A DNA stretch of 64,000 nucleotides from the NCBI RefSeq assembly GCF_018687595.1, contig NZ_CP061298.1:1606876-1670875 (forward strand), in the 5' to 3' direction. The translations under genes and the position numbers were made by a program. Every line of letters begins with the position of its first letter. The first letter of the stretch is position 1. The notes below the pieces were generated by a model. That model did not search any database and was not told where the DNA came from. It saw only the letters and a program-made list of their open reading frames with translations. This DNA is from Polynucleobacter paludilacus (GTDB lineage Bacteria > Pseudomonadota > Gammaproteobacteria > Burkholderiales > Burkholderiaceae). Below are positions 51,860 to 61,429 of this stretch, piece after piece.

Positions 51860-52841
51860 ACCGACTCGCTTCTTTCTGCTCCAACTGAGTATGAAGTCCC
51901 AGCTTTGCATTCATTCTTTTTCCGCCGGGACGCTGAACTTCAGTTAGCTCAACAACTCCATCTCCGCATTGAACATAAACTCCGGTTTCAGATGCCCCCA
52001 ATATTTGTCCTGGAGCGGCTGACTGTCTTGGTAGCGTCTGTGCTGCCAGGGCAGAATTGAAAATCTTGATAGGCTCTCCGCCCAGAGTGGCGCTTGCGCC
52101 AGGAAAAGGATTAAAGGCACGAATCCGTCGATCGATTTCGTTGGCACTGAGCTGCCAATTAATCTCCCCTTCGCTCTTGAGAATTTTGTCTGCATAGCTA
52201 ACGCCATCTTTTGCTTGCGGACTTCTCACTAAAGCATGTCTAGCATCTAAAGCATTGAGTGTTTGCACAATGAGGCTTGCGCCCATATCTGCTAAGCGAT
52301 CATGCAAAGACGCACTTGTTTCTTCTTTTGCGATATAAAGCTCTTGTCTCAAGACGACATCGCCTGTATCCAAGCCCGCATCCATTTGCATAATGCATAC
52401 ACCTGTCTTCTTATCGCCCGCCTCTATCGCCCTTTGAATCGGCGCTGCACCTCGCCAACGAGGCAAGAGAGAGGCATGAATATTAAAGCAACCAAAGCGA
52501 CCTTCTTTTTCTGCAAGATCTAAAACATCTTGGGGCAAGAGCAAACCATAAGCAACTACCACCATCGCATCAAACTCTAGCTTAGCAAGCTTTTGATAGG
52601 CGCTCTCTGCCTCGGCTTTTTTTGCAACTTCGGTAGCATTGCGTTTGAGTGTGCTTGGTTGTAAAACAGAAATATTCTTTTCAAGCGCAAATGTTTTAAC
52701 TGGACTTGCATGTAAATGCATTCCCCTGCCGGCTCGACGATCTGGTTGTGTCAACACCAAAACAATTTGATGGCCTGCCGCGTCGATAGCGCGCATTGCT
52801 TGAGCTGCAAACTCAGGGGTTCCAGCAAAGACAATTTTCAT
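51852..52841 (-). CDS. fmt: Methionyl-tRNA formyltransferase
   Basis: 329 residues. Formylates initiator Met-tRNA. NIHASLLPRWRGAAPIQRAI contains the catalytic Asn-His region, and DAGLDTGDV the substrate motif. The C-terminal OB-like domain carries RAFNPFPGA. It follows def by 3 bp on the same strand. Confidence 0.96.
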   Translation of the reverse strand: MKIVFAGTPEFAAQAMRAIDAAGHQIVLVLTQPDRRAGRGMHLHASPVKTFALEKNISVLQPSTLKRNATEVAKKAEAESAYQKLAKLEFDAMVVVAYGLLLPQDVLDLAEKEGRFGCFNIHASLLPRWRGAAPIQRAIEAGDKKTGVCIMQMDAGLDTGDVVLRQELYIAKEETSASLHDRLADMGASLIVQTLNALDARHALVRSPQAKDGVSYADKILKSEGEINWQLSANEIDRRIRAFNPFPGASATLGGEPIKIFNSALAAQTLPRQSAAPGQILGASETGVYVQCGDGVVELTEVQRPGGKRMNAKLGLHTQLEQKEASRFD

Positions 52842-52844
52842 TGG

Positions 52845-53366
52845 CTACGCTTGACGCTGCTCCACTAACTCTTTGGCGCGCTTTTTCATTTTGAGAGAGA
52901 TGCGATTTCGCTTTAGTAGAGATAGGTACTCAACAAAAACTTTTCCTTTTAGGTGATCCATCTCGTGCTGTAGACATACTGCAAGCAAACCATCCGCCTC
53001 TAACTCAAAAGATTTGCCATGGACATCGAGCGCTTTGACGCGAATATTGGCAGGGCGCTCCACTTCATCGTAATACTCGGGCACTGAGAGACATCCCTCG
53101 CGCCACGATTTTTTTTCTGGGCTGGTCCATACAAGCTCAGGATTAATGAACACCATTAGTTCATTCTGCTCATCAGAAACGTCAATCACAATGATTTGCT
53201 CATGGATATCTACTTGCGTAGCGGCCAAGCCAACGCCGGGGGCTTCGTACATGGTCTCTGCCATATCCTTGACAATTGCTTTGATACGCTCATCTACCTT
53301 CTCAACAGGTTTGGCCCGCTTTTGTAAGCGGGGGTCTGGGTAGCAAAGGACGGGTAATAAGGCCAT
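52845..53366 (-). CDS. def: Peptide deformylase
   Basis: 173 residues. Removes the N-formyl group. The three motifs are [15 protein letters not shown] and QHEMDHLKG with Cys/His/His metal ligands and catalytic Glu. Starts the def-fmt-rsmB-DUF4390-ntrYX run. Confidence 0.97.
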   Translation of the reverse strand: MALLPVLCYPDPRLQKRAKPVEKVDERIKAIVKDMAETMYEAPGVGLAATQVDIHEQIIVIDVSDEQNELMVFINPELVWTSPEKKSWREGCLSVPEYYDEVERPANIRVKALDVHGKSFELEADGLLAVCLQHEMDHLKGKVFVEYLSLLKRNRISLKMKKRAKELVEQRQA

Positions 53367-53437
53367 ATCTGAATTATCTAACAGACCAATCCGAATTGGC
53401 TGATTGCTGAAATTTTCTCAAGAATCAAAATGGCTTG

Positions 53438-54106
53438 ATGAGAAACAAACCGAGCTCCGCACAAATTCACCGTCTATCTTTGGGCGCCCCCAATTACCCT
53501 AAACGCTTGCTTGACTTGGCAGACCCTCCTACTACTATTTATATAGCTGGAAAAGTTGAATTGCTGAGTTTGCCGATGGTGGCAATTGTCGGCTCTCGAG
53601 CCCCCAGTCAAGAGGGGCTTAGAAATGCCCACTGCTTTGCTCAGGCTCTGGCAAGCTCGGGTCTTCTGGTAATTTCAGGGCTAGCTAAAGGCATTGATGG
53701 AGTCTCACATCGAGCAGCACTTAGTTTGAGCCGGCCAACCTTAGCAATCTGTGGCACTGGCCTAGATCTTACCTACCCCCCTGAACATCAAACACTAGCC
53801 AAAGAGATTTGGGGAAATGGTCTTTTATTAAGCGAACTGCCTTTGGGTGTCGGGCCCAGGGCCTTTCATTTCCCGCGTCGCAACCGCTTGATTGCTGCCT
53901 TGGCCTTGGGTGTTTTGGTGGTAGAGGCTGCTCAGCGCTCGGGCTCCCTCATCACGGCACGCCTTGCGCTGGAATTGGGCAGGGAAGTTTTTGCCATCCC
54001 CTCGTCGATTCACAGCCCCTTGTCTGCTGGATGCCACCATTTAATTGGGCAAGGAGCAAAACTGGTCGCCTCTCCAAAAGAAGTTCTGGAAGAGCTGATT
54101 TATTGA
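53438..54106 (+). CDS. dprA: DNA-processing protein DprA, short form
   Basis: 222 residues from ATG 53438. The Rossmann-like core is intact: VGSRAPSQEGLRNA, SGLAKGIDGVSHRAAL and HFPRRNRLIAALA. It lacks the N-terminal SAM and the C-terminal DML1-like domains of longer DprA proteins (about 370 residues). It loads RecA onto single-stranded DNA in transformation. topB follows after a 217-bp gap. Confidence 0.88.
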   Translation: MRNKPSSAQIHRLSLGAPNYPKRLLDLADPPTTIYIAGKVELLSLPMVAIVGSRAPSQEGLRNAHCFAQALASSGLLVISGLAKGIDGVSHRAALSLSRPTLAICGTGLDLTYPPEHQTLAKEIWGNGLLLSELPLGVGPRAFHFPRRNRLIAALALGVLVVEAAQRSGSLITARLALELGREVFAIPSSIHSPLSAGCHHLIGQGAKLVASPKEVLEELIY

Positions 54107-54323
54107 AAACCCTGTTTAAAGTGCAAAAAATCGATGTTTTCACTTCATGAAGTATCTTTTTTGCCTATTTATTGGGCACAAGAATACGGCAATTTGGACT
54201 TTTAACGATTTATCGGTTAATAATAAAAAAGGGGTAAATAGTTGGTCAGTAGTTATTTTGGTTTAAATTGGTCGTCTTTTTCCCCATTCCATCCATCTTT
54301 TAAGCTCAAATTTAGGCAAACGC

Positions 54324-56987
54324 GTGGCTAAAGCACCTACCAAAACCAGCTCAAAGTCTTCTGGGGTCGATCACCCAAAAGCGCTGATCATTGCCGAAAA
54401 ACCGTCGGTAGCCAACGACATCGCTAAAGCCCTGGGTGGATTTACAAAGCATGAAGATTATTTTGAGAGCGCAGACTTTGTCGTCTCCTCTGCCGTGGGT
54501 CACCTGCTAGAAATTGCTGCCCCTGAAGAATATGACGTCAAACGAGGCAAGTGGTCCTTTGCCAACTTACCAGTGGTTCCTCCGCACTTTGATCTACGTC
54601 CAATTGCCAAAACAGAATCCCGCCTGAAAGTATTACAAAAACTGATTAAGCGCAAAGATATCAATGCACTGATTAATGCATGTGACGCGGGCCGCGAGGG
54701 CGAACTTATTTTTCGATTAATTGCTCAGCATGCCAAAGCAACCCAAGGGGTAAAACGGCTCTGGTTGCAATCGATGACCCCGAACGCCATTCGGGAGGGT
54801 TTTGCAAAACTTCGTAGCGATGAAGAAATGCAGCCCCTTGCTGATGCTGCTCGTTGCCGCTCTGAAGCCGATTGGTTAGTTGGTATTAATGGCACTCGCG
54901 CCATGACTGCCTTTAATAGTAAAAGTGGTGGATTCTTTTTGACCACAGTTGGTCGGGTTCAAACGCCAACGTTATCGATTGTGGTTGAGCGCGAAGAATT
55001 AATTCGCAAGTTTGTCTCTAAAGATTATTGGGAAGTGAAGGCCGAGTTCATCGCCGCTGCAGGCGTGTATGAAGGTCGCTGGTTTGATCCGAAATTTAAG
55101 AAAGATGTTGCCGCGCCAGATGCCCGTGAGAACCGCCTGTGGAGCGAGGCAGCCGCACAAAGCATTGTTGCTGCCTGTAGGGACAAAAAAGCCAGTGTTA
55201 CTGAAGAAGCAAAACCTGCCACGCAGCTTGCACCACAACTATTTGATTTAACCAGCTTGCAGCGCGAAGCAAATGCGCGTTTTGGTTTCTCAGCCAAGAA
55301 TACTTTAGGTCTTGCACAAGCCCTATATGAAAGACACAAAGTTTTAACTTATCCAAGAACAGACTCCAAAGCATTGCCAGAAGACTATCTAGATACCGTT
55401 AAACAAACCATTGAGAATCTGGCAGCACACTCTCAAGAGCTGCGCCCTTTTGCTGAGCAAATATTAAAGGGCGACCCTAAGGATCCAAAGAATAAGGCTG
55501 GCTATGGTTGGATTAAGCCTAATAAGCGCATCTTTGATGACAGCAAAATCTCTGATCACTTTGCAATCATTCCAACGCTTGAGGCTCCAAAAACACTTAG
55601 CGAACCCGAGTTCAAGCTCTATGACTTGGTGGTCCGTCGTTTCTTGGCAGTGTTCTATCCTGCTGCTGAATTTCGTGTTACTACACGCATCACTGAAACC
55701 TCAGGACACCATTTCAAAACGGAGGGGCGAGTCTTGGTTCACCCAGGCTGGTTAACCGTTTATGGAAAAGCCAATCAGGCCGATGATGAATTGGTTGCCG
55801 TTAAAGAAGGTGAAAGTGTTCAGACTGAATCTATTGCAGCAGTGCCATTAAAGACCAAGCCTCCAGCCCGTTACTCTGAGGCGACCTTGCTCTCCGCGAT
55901 GGAAAGTGCAGGCAAATGGGTTGATGATGATGAGATGCGCGAAGCCATGGCTGAGAAGGGTCTTGGCACTCCAGCAACGCGTGCGGCGATTATCGAGGGC
56001 TTGCTAGCAGAAAAATATATGGTGCGCGAAGCCCGCGAACTCATTCCAACTGCAAAAGCCTTTCAGCTAATGACCTTGTTGCGCGGGCTCGATGTGGAAG
56101 AGCTCACGCGTCCCGATCTCACTGGCAATTGGGAAAATAAACTGGCGCTGATCGAGCAACGCAAGATGAGTCGTGATACCTTCATGCAAGAAATTGCGCA
56201 AATGACGCAACGCATTGTGAAGCGTGCAAAAGAGTATGACAGCGACACCATTCCTGGTGACTATGCCACTTTGCAAACGCCTTGTCCTCATTGCAAGGGC
56301 GCCGTTAAAGAAAACTATCGACGCTTTGCTTGTGAGAAATGTGGCTTCACCATCAGCAAAACGCCTGGTGGTCGTGCCTTTGAATATCCCGAAGTTGAAG
56401 AGCTGCTTAAAGAGAAAACTATCGGGCCATTGCAAGGCTTTCGCAGCAAAATGGGTAGACCATTTGCGGCCATTATTAAATTGAGTGAAATTCCTGAGGA
56501 TGATGCAGATTATCCAAACGCGGGCTTTAAGTTAGAGTTTGACTTCGGCAACTCCCAAGAAGATGAGTCCGAAGCAATCGATTTCACTGGACGACAAGCT
56601 TTGGGCGTATGTCCAAAATGTTCTGGCGCAGTATATGAAGATGGTATGCGTTATCTCTGTGAGCACAATACAGGTCCCGCCAAAACTTGCGACTTCAAAA
56701 CAGGCAAGGTTGTTCTTCAGCAAGAAATTTCTACAGAACAAGTTCAAAAATTGCTGAAAGAAGGCAAAACCGACCTTCTAGCCAACTTCAAATCGAATCG
56801 AACGGGTCGCGGCTTTAAGGCCTACCTAGCTTTAGGTGCGGATGGGAAAATCGGCTTTGAATTTGAAGCTAAGGCGCCCAAGGCTGAGGGTGCGGCACCA
56901 GCCAAAAAACGGGCCGGAGCAAGTGCTGCAAGCAAATCCGCCGTTAAGCCTAAGCGCGCTAGCAAAGCGGCATCGTCCAAAACCTGA
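54324..56987 (+). CDS. topB: DNA topoisomerase III (type IA)
   Basis: 887 residues from a GTG at 54324 with AGG seven bases upstream. N-terminal TOPRIM with LIIAEKPSVANDIA and NACDAGREGELIF (acidic DxD-like pair), active-site Tyr in LTYPRTDSKALP. Two C-terminal zinc-finger-like elements (CPHCKG...CEKCGF and CPKCSG...C) and a basic Lys/Ala tail. The N-terminus is TopB-like rather than TopA-like. It overlaps the convergent oxidase gene by 166 bp. Confidence 0.9.
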   Translation: MAKAPTKTSSKSSGVDHPKALIIAEKPSVANDIAKALGGFTKHEDYFESADFVVSSAVGHLLEIAAPEEYDVKRGKWSFANLPVVPPHFDLRPIAKTESRLKVLQKLIKRKDINALINACDAGREGELIFRLIAQHAKATQGVKRLWLQSMTPNAIREGFAKLRSDEEMQPLADAARCRSEADWLVGINGTRAMTAFNSKSGGFFLTTVGRVQTPTLSIVVEREELIRKFVSKDYWEVKAEFIAAAGVYEGRWFDPKFKKDVAAPDARENRLWSEAAAQSIVAACRDKKASVTEEAKPATQLAPQLFDLTSLQREANARFGFSAKNTLGLAQALYERHKVLTYPRTDSKALPEDYLDTVKQTIENLAAHSQELRPFAEQILKGDPKDPKNKAGYGWIKPNKRIFDDSKISDHFAIIPTLEAPKTLSEPEFKLYDLVVRRFLAVFYPAAEFRVTTRITETSGHHFKTEGRVLVHPGWLTVYGKANQADDELVAVKEGESVQTESIAAVPLKTKPPARYSEATLLSAMESAGKWVDDDEMREAMAEKGLGTPATRAAIIEGLLAEKYMVREARELIPTAKAFQLMTLLRGLDVEELTRPDLTGNWENKLALIEQRKMSRDTFMQEIAQMTQRIVKRAKEYDSDTIPGDYATLQTPCPHCKGAVKENYRRFACEKCGFTISKTPGGRAFEYPEVEELLKEKTIGPLQGFRSKMGRPFAAIIKLSEIPEDDADYPNAGFKLEFDFGNSQEDESEAIDFTGRQALGVCPKCSGAVYEDGMRYLCEHNTGPAKTCDFKTGKVVLQQEISTEQVQKLLKEGKTDLLANFKSNRTGRGFKAYLALGADGKIGFEFEAKAPKAEGAAPAKKRAGASAASKSAVKPKRASKAASSKT

Positions 56988-58066
56988 GCAGCAATCAGCT
57001 TTGCTGACAAGGCTGACCAAAGCACGCCCCTCGATCCAAAAGCGCTGGCCATAAAGATACCGGGGCGCTGTATAAGGGCGCCAATAATCGGCAGCCTGTC
57101 TCCAGCCACGCAGCGAATCCCCACAAAGCTTCCATGACTTTCTAGATCGGCTAAGTTGCCTTGTGCAAAGCTCAAGAGTGCCCTTGCTTGTTCGCGATTA
57201 AATTGATCACTACTCTCTCTTGGGAGCGCATCATCTTCGCCCTCGTCATAACTTGAGCCAACCATCCAAAGACGCCGACCATCTTGAGGCGCCCGTGCAG
57301 GCAAGCAATAGCCGTCTCCAGATAAGCCCACTCCAGGTAGCTCTTGTGCCCAAGGGCTTTTTTCTGATACCGAGAAAATACTCAGCTGTCCGCGCACAGG
57401 TCTTAATGGCAAACGTACTTGCAGGCTTTCCATTAACGCTTTGGTATTTGCTCCAGCAGTGATAACCACTTTATCTGCGCTGCATATGACTGCATTCTCT
57501 TTATTCAGCAACAGCCAAGAGTCTTTGCTTTGCTCCAGCTTAACAACGGCTTGATTCCAACAAGTTGTGAGTCCACTGCGGGCTTGAAGCATTTTTTTAC
57601 TAGCTTCCGCAAGGCTCATAGATGCGCCGCGTGGCAACCAAACCCCGCTTTGTTTAATTCCACAAATCCGCTCTGCGTCGACCTCATCTAAGGCTATTGC
57701 CAAACTTTCATCAAGCTCTAGAGCGCGCAAATGCGCACTGACTTCAGCTCGATCAAATGCCTTATCTTTTTTAGTGGGTTGAAATATGCCGTGTTGATTC
57801 CAAGTTGCACCCCACTGCTCCTCTGCTAACAAAAAAGCAATCCGAGTAAGCCTCAGTAAGCGTGGGGCACCTCTGCCAACATGAGGATGTGCAATTGCGA
57901 AGGCATGACTAGAACATCCGGTGGCTGGGCCCGCCGCTTGATCCATCACGCAAACCGTTTGCCCCCGCTCAATCAACTCATTGGCGATCGCAGCACCAGC
58001 AATGCCCGCCCCAATCACCACAACGGCATGGTGTTGGGGTTTAATCACAAAGCCTTTGTTAAGCAC
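56822..58066 (-). CDS. FAD-dependent oxidoreductase, MnmC C-domain-like
   Basis: 414 residues. FAD-binding VVVIGAGIAGAAIANELIERG, HPHVG and, at the end, GIRCVAGDRLPIIGALIQ and FGSRGVLWSALSAKLIA match the C-terminal half of MnmC, which removes a carboxymethyl group from the wobble uridine of certain tRNAs. It would be a stand-alone MnmC2. Its last 166 bp overlap topB on the other strand and encode a low-complexity Ala/Ser/Pro tail. Confidence 0.8.
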   Translation of the reverse strand: MLNKGFVIKPQHHAVVVIGAGIAGAAIANELIERGQTVCVMDQAAGPATGCSSHAFAIAHPHVGRGAPRLLRLTRIAFLLAEEQWGATWNQHGIFQPTKKDKAFDRAEVSAHLRALELDESLAIALDEVDAERICGIKQSGVWLPRGASMSLAEASKKMLQARSGLTTCWNQAVVKLEQSKDSWLLLNKENAVICSADKVVITAGANTKALMESLQVRLPLRPVRGQLSIFSVSEKSPWAQELPGVGLSGDGYCLPARAPQDGRRLWMVGSSYDEGEDDALPRESSDQFNREQARALLSFAQGNLADLESHGSFVGIRCVAGDRLPIIGALIQRPGIFMASAFGSRGVLWSALSAKLIAAQVLDDAALLARLGLTADLLAALAPARFLAGAAPSALGALASNSKPIFPSAPKAR

Positions 58067-58072
58067 CCTAAT

Positions 58073-59935
58073 TTAGGCGCTTAAGCGTTCCTCAATTTTG
58101 GCTTGCGTTGCTAAAAGCTCTTTGGGCAAGCGCTCACCGAGATGTGCAAATAGCTCAGAGTGAAGTTTGAGCTCGTTCTTCCAATCTTCTGTTCCAACTG
58201 CGATTGCTTTTTGAAATTGATCGGCCGAATAGTCCAAACCACTCCAGTGAAGATCAGCATGTTTTGGAGAAATGCCAAATGGTGTTTCTGTGCCGTTTGC
58301 TTTGCCCTCGACGCGACCTAAAATCCAAGAGAGTACTCGCATATTCTCTCCGAAACCAGGCCAAACAAATTTGCCGTTCTCGTCTTTGCGGAACCAATTA
58401 ACGCAATAAATTTTTGGCAAGGTTGCGCCTTCAGCCTCCAGCTTCTTACCAATATTTAACCAATGACGGAAATAGTCGCTCATGTTGTATCCAGCAAAAG
58501 CAATCATGGCGAAAGGATCGCGGCGCACCACGCCAACTTGACCAGTAATGGCGGCAGTGGTTTCTGAGCCCAAGGTGGCAGCCATATAAACACCCTCAAC
58601 CCAGTCACGCGCTTCGCTGACCAAGGGGACTGTGTTAGAGCGACGACCACCAAACAAGAATGAATCAATTGGAACGCCTTCTGGGTCGTCCCATTTTGGA
58701 TCAACCACTGGATTGTTCGTTGCGGCTACTGTAAAGCGAGAATTCGGATGCGCAGCTTTGCGACCTGCTGCACCGTCTGCCGGAGTCCAGTCTTTGCCTT
58801 GCCAATCAATCAAATGTGCAGGCGGGGTTTCTGTTAAGCCTTCCCACCACACATCACCATCATCCGTTAAACCAACGTTCGTAAAAATCACATCTTGATT
58901 TAAAGAGTCCAAACAATTTGCATTGGTTTGGCGATTGGTTCCAGGTGCTACACCAAAATATCCTGACTCTGGATTAATCGCATACAAACGGGTTTTGCCG
59001 TTTGCATCTTTACGCGGCTTGATCCAGGCAATGTCGTCACCAACGGTGGTTACTTTCCAGCCCTCAAAACCTTTTGGCGGAATCATCATTGAGAAATTGG
59101 TTTTGCCACAGGCGGATGGGAAAGCAGCGGCAATATGAAACTTCTTTCCCTCTGGAGAAGTCACTCCCAAAATCAGCATGTGCTCTGCAAGCCATCCTTG
59201 ATCGCGGCCCATATTGGAGGCGATTCTTAAAGCAAAACATTTTTTGCCAAGTAGCGCGTTACCACCATAGCCCGACCCAAAAGACCAAATCTCGCGGGTC
59301 TCTGGATAGTGCACGATGTACTTGGTTTTGTTATTTGGCCAAGCAACATCTTTCTCGCCCGCTGCAAGTGGCTTGCCAACAGAGTGCACACAGGGAACAA
59401 ACTCGCCGTTAGCGCCAAGTTGCTCGATAACAGCCTTGCCCATACGCGTCATGATGCGCATATTGATAGCAACGTAAGGACTATCTGAAACTTCTACGCC
59501 AATATGGGCGATGGGTGATCCGATAGGGCCCATTGAGAAAGGCACTACGTACATCGTTCTGCCGCGCATACAACCAGCAAATAGTGGCTTTAGGGTTGCC
59601 CGCATTTCCGTTGGCTCAACCCAGTTATTCGTTGGTCCAGCGTCTTCCTTCTGGGTAGAGCAAATAAATGTGCGATCTTCGACGCGAGCCACATCATCGG
59701 GGTCAGATAGCGCCAGGAAGGAATTTTTCCGTTTCGCTGGATTGAGTCGCTTAAATACGCCGGCCTTAACCAGAAGCTCGCAAAGCCCATCGTATTCCGC
59801 TTGAGAGCCATCACACCAGTGAATCTGATCTGGCTGAGTCAAGGCTGCTACTTCAGCAACCCATTGAATTAATTGGTTATTTTTTACGTAAGTGGGTACA
59901 TTTACGTTCACTTGGCTGTTATCAACTATGCTCAT
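58073..59935 (-). CDS. pckG: Phosphoenolpyruvate carboxykinase (GTP)
   Basis: 620 residues. Converts oxaloacetate and GTP to PEP, the first step of gluconeogenesis. The kinase loop [16 protein letters not shown] and the [15 protein letters not shown] (metal/GTP) and [14 protein letters not shown] motifs are present, all typical of the GTP enzyme, not the ATP type. Ends 7 bp from the oxidase gene. Confidence 0.97.
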   Translation of the reverse strand: MSIVDNSQVNVNVPTYVKNNQLIQWVAEVAALTQPDQIHWCDGSQAEYDGLCELLVKAGVFKRLNPAKRKNSFLALSDPDDVARVEDRTFICSTQKEDAGPTNNWVEPTEMRATLKPLFAGCMRGRTMYVVPFSMGPIGSPIAHIGVEVSDSPYVAINMRIMTRMGKAVIEQLGANGEFVPCVHSVGKPLAAGEKDVAWPNNKTKYIVHYPETREIWSFGSGYGGNALLGKKCFALRIASNMGRDQGWLAEHMLILGVTSPEGKKFHIAAAFPSACGKTNFSMMIPPKGFEGWKVTTVGDDIAWIKPRKDANGKTRLYAINPESGYFGVAPGTNRQTNANCLDSLNQDVIFTNVGLTDDGDVWWEGLTETPPAHLIDWQGKDWTPADGAAGRKAAHPNSRFTVAATNNPVVDPKWDDPEGVPIDSFLFGGRRSNTVPLVSEARDWVEGVYMAATLGSETTAAITGQVGVVRRDPFAMIAFAGYNMSDYFRHWLNIGKKLEAEGATLPKIYCVNWFRKDENGKFVWPGFGENMRVLSWILGRVEGKANGTETPFGISPKHADLHWSGLDYSADQFQKAIAVGTEDWKNELKLHSELFAHLGERLPKELLATQAKIEERLSA

Positions 59936-60023
59936 GTGATCCTTTATGGAAAGGTAATTTTGGATCGAACAATATTAACATTTCGGTCATATTTCACGAC
60001 CCCGGCAGCCTAGAGCAAACCCT

Positions 60024-61397
60024 CTATTTGCCAATGCAAAACTGACTGAAAATTTTGCCCAAGAGCTCATCTGGCAAGAGTTTTCCGGTGATCTTACCTA
60101 GCTCATCTTGCGCTAATCGGAGCTCTTCTGCGAATAACTCCAGCGAATTGTTGCCATTTACAGCAAACTGCTCTGATTTCTCAATATGTTCCATGGCACG
60201 ATCTAAGCAATCTAGATGGCGGCGACGCGCCAATATTCCACCCTCTTGGGGTGCGCTCCATCCTGCAATTTCAAGGATTCTATTTTTTAGACCCTCAACT
60301 CCGTCCCCAGTTTTGGCAGAAATCTTCAGAGTCTCGCTGGCAGCAAAAGCATTTGCAGCCAATAAATCGGCCTTGTTATGCACTTCTAAAATTGGGCACT
60401 TGGGCGGCAAGGCGGCAATGATTTCTGCCTTGAGCTTGGTATCTTTTGCAGATTCCTTTCCCGCATTGGCGGCATCCTTTAGGTAAACGACTAAATCAGC
60501 CGTGCGGATAGCATCCCAAGAGCGTTCTATACCCTTTGCTTCAACTTCATCTTGGGTATCTCGCAGGCCAGCGGTATCAATAATATGAATCGGCACGCCA
60601 TTGATCGTGATGCTTTCTTTTACCCGATCGCGGGTGGTGCCAGCAATTGGCGTCACTATGGCAACTTCTTCGCCAGCCAATCGATTGAGTAATGAACTCT
60701 TACCAACGTTCGGCGCACCAACTAAGGCCAGTTGAATGCCATCACGTAAGATTTTTCCTTGCTTTGCATTAGCTCGCAAGTGTGCAAGTCTCGAGATCAC
60801 TTTTTGTAGGCGCTCTTTGGCTTGGGCATTTTCTAAAAACTCAATTTCTTCTTCGGGAAAATCGAGAGTAGATTCGACCAAAATCCGCAGTTGCGTAATC
60901 TCTTCTACCAATGCATTGATGTCGTCTGAAAATGCGCCCTGTAGAGAGCGCGCGGCACTTCGAACCGCAGCCTCGCTTTGCGCATCAATGAGATCAGCAA
61001 CCGCTTCGGCCTGAGCCAAATCCATTTTGTCGTTCAAGTAGGCGCGCAGCGTGAACTCGCCAGGCTCAGCAATACACAGATCAATGTCTCGCCCAACTTC
61101 GAGACAGCGCTTCATGACCAACTCTAAAAGTTGTGGCCCCCCATGACATTGGAGCTCAAGAATATCCTCGCCGGTGAACGAGGCGGGCGCCTCAAAGTAG
61201 ATTGCCAGGAGCTGATCAATGACATTATTCTGTCCATCGCGGAAGCTCTGTAAGCTTGCTTGTCTCGGCATCAGCGGTTTTTGTAACAGCTTGCTGACGA
61301 AGCTTTTAAGGTTGGTGCCACTGATTCTAATAACGCCGACACCGGCCTTGCCGGGGGCGCTAGCAACAGCAATGATAGGCAGCTTACGAGTCATCAT
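60024..61397 (-). CDS. mnmE: tRNA modification GTPase MnmE (TrmE)
   Basis: 457 residues. With MnmG, makes the 5-carboxymethylaminomethyl group at wobble uridines. Folate-binding-like N-terminus, helical middle, GTPase GAPNVGKSSLLNRL, DTAGLRD, NKADL, and the C-terminal FCIGK with the catalytic Cys. Starts at tandem ATGs (61397 or 61394). 3' part of the rpmH-to-mnmE block. Confidence 0.96.
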   Translation of the reverse strand: MMTRKLPIIAVASAPGKAGVGVIRISGTNLKSFVSKLLQKPLMPRQASLQSFRDGQNNVIDQLLAIYFEAPASFTGEDILELQCHGGPQLLELVMKRCLEVGRDIDLCIAEPGEFTLRAYLNDKMDLAQAEAVADLIDAQSEAAVRSAARSLQGAFSDDINALVEEITQLRILVESTLDFPEEEIEFLENAQAKERLQKVISRLAHLRANAKQGKILRDGIQLALVGAPNVGKSSLLNRLAGEEVAIVTPIAGTTRDRVKESITINGVPIHIIDTAGLRDTQDEVEAKGIERSWDAIRTADLVVYLKDAANAGKESAKDTKLKAEIIAALPPKCPILEVHNKADLLAANAFAASETLKISAKTGDGVEGLKNRILEIAGWSAPQEGGILARRRHLDCLDRAMEHIEKSEQFAVNGNNSLELFAEELRLAQDELGKITGKLLPDELLGKIFSQFCIGK

Positions 61398-61429
61398 TGC
61401 TGTTGTCTGTGCAGAAACTCAGTGGGCCT

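Noticed and set aside
54324..56987. topB as topA
   Set aside because: The N-terminal AEKPSVA and DAGREGEL motifs and the dprA neighbour favour topoisomerase III; topA would have a VESPAKAK-type start.
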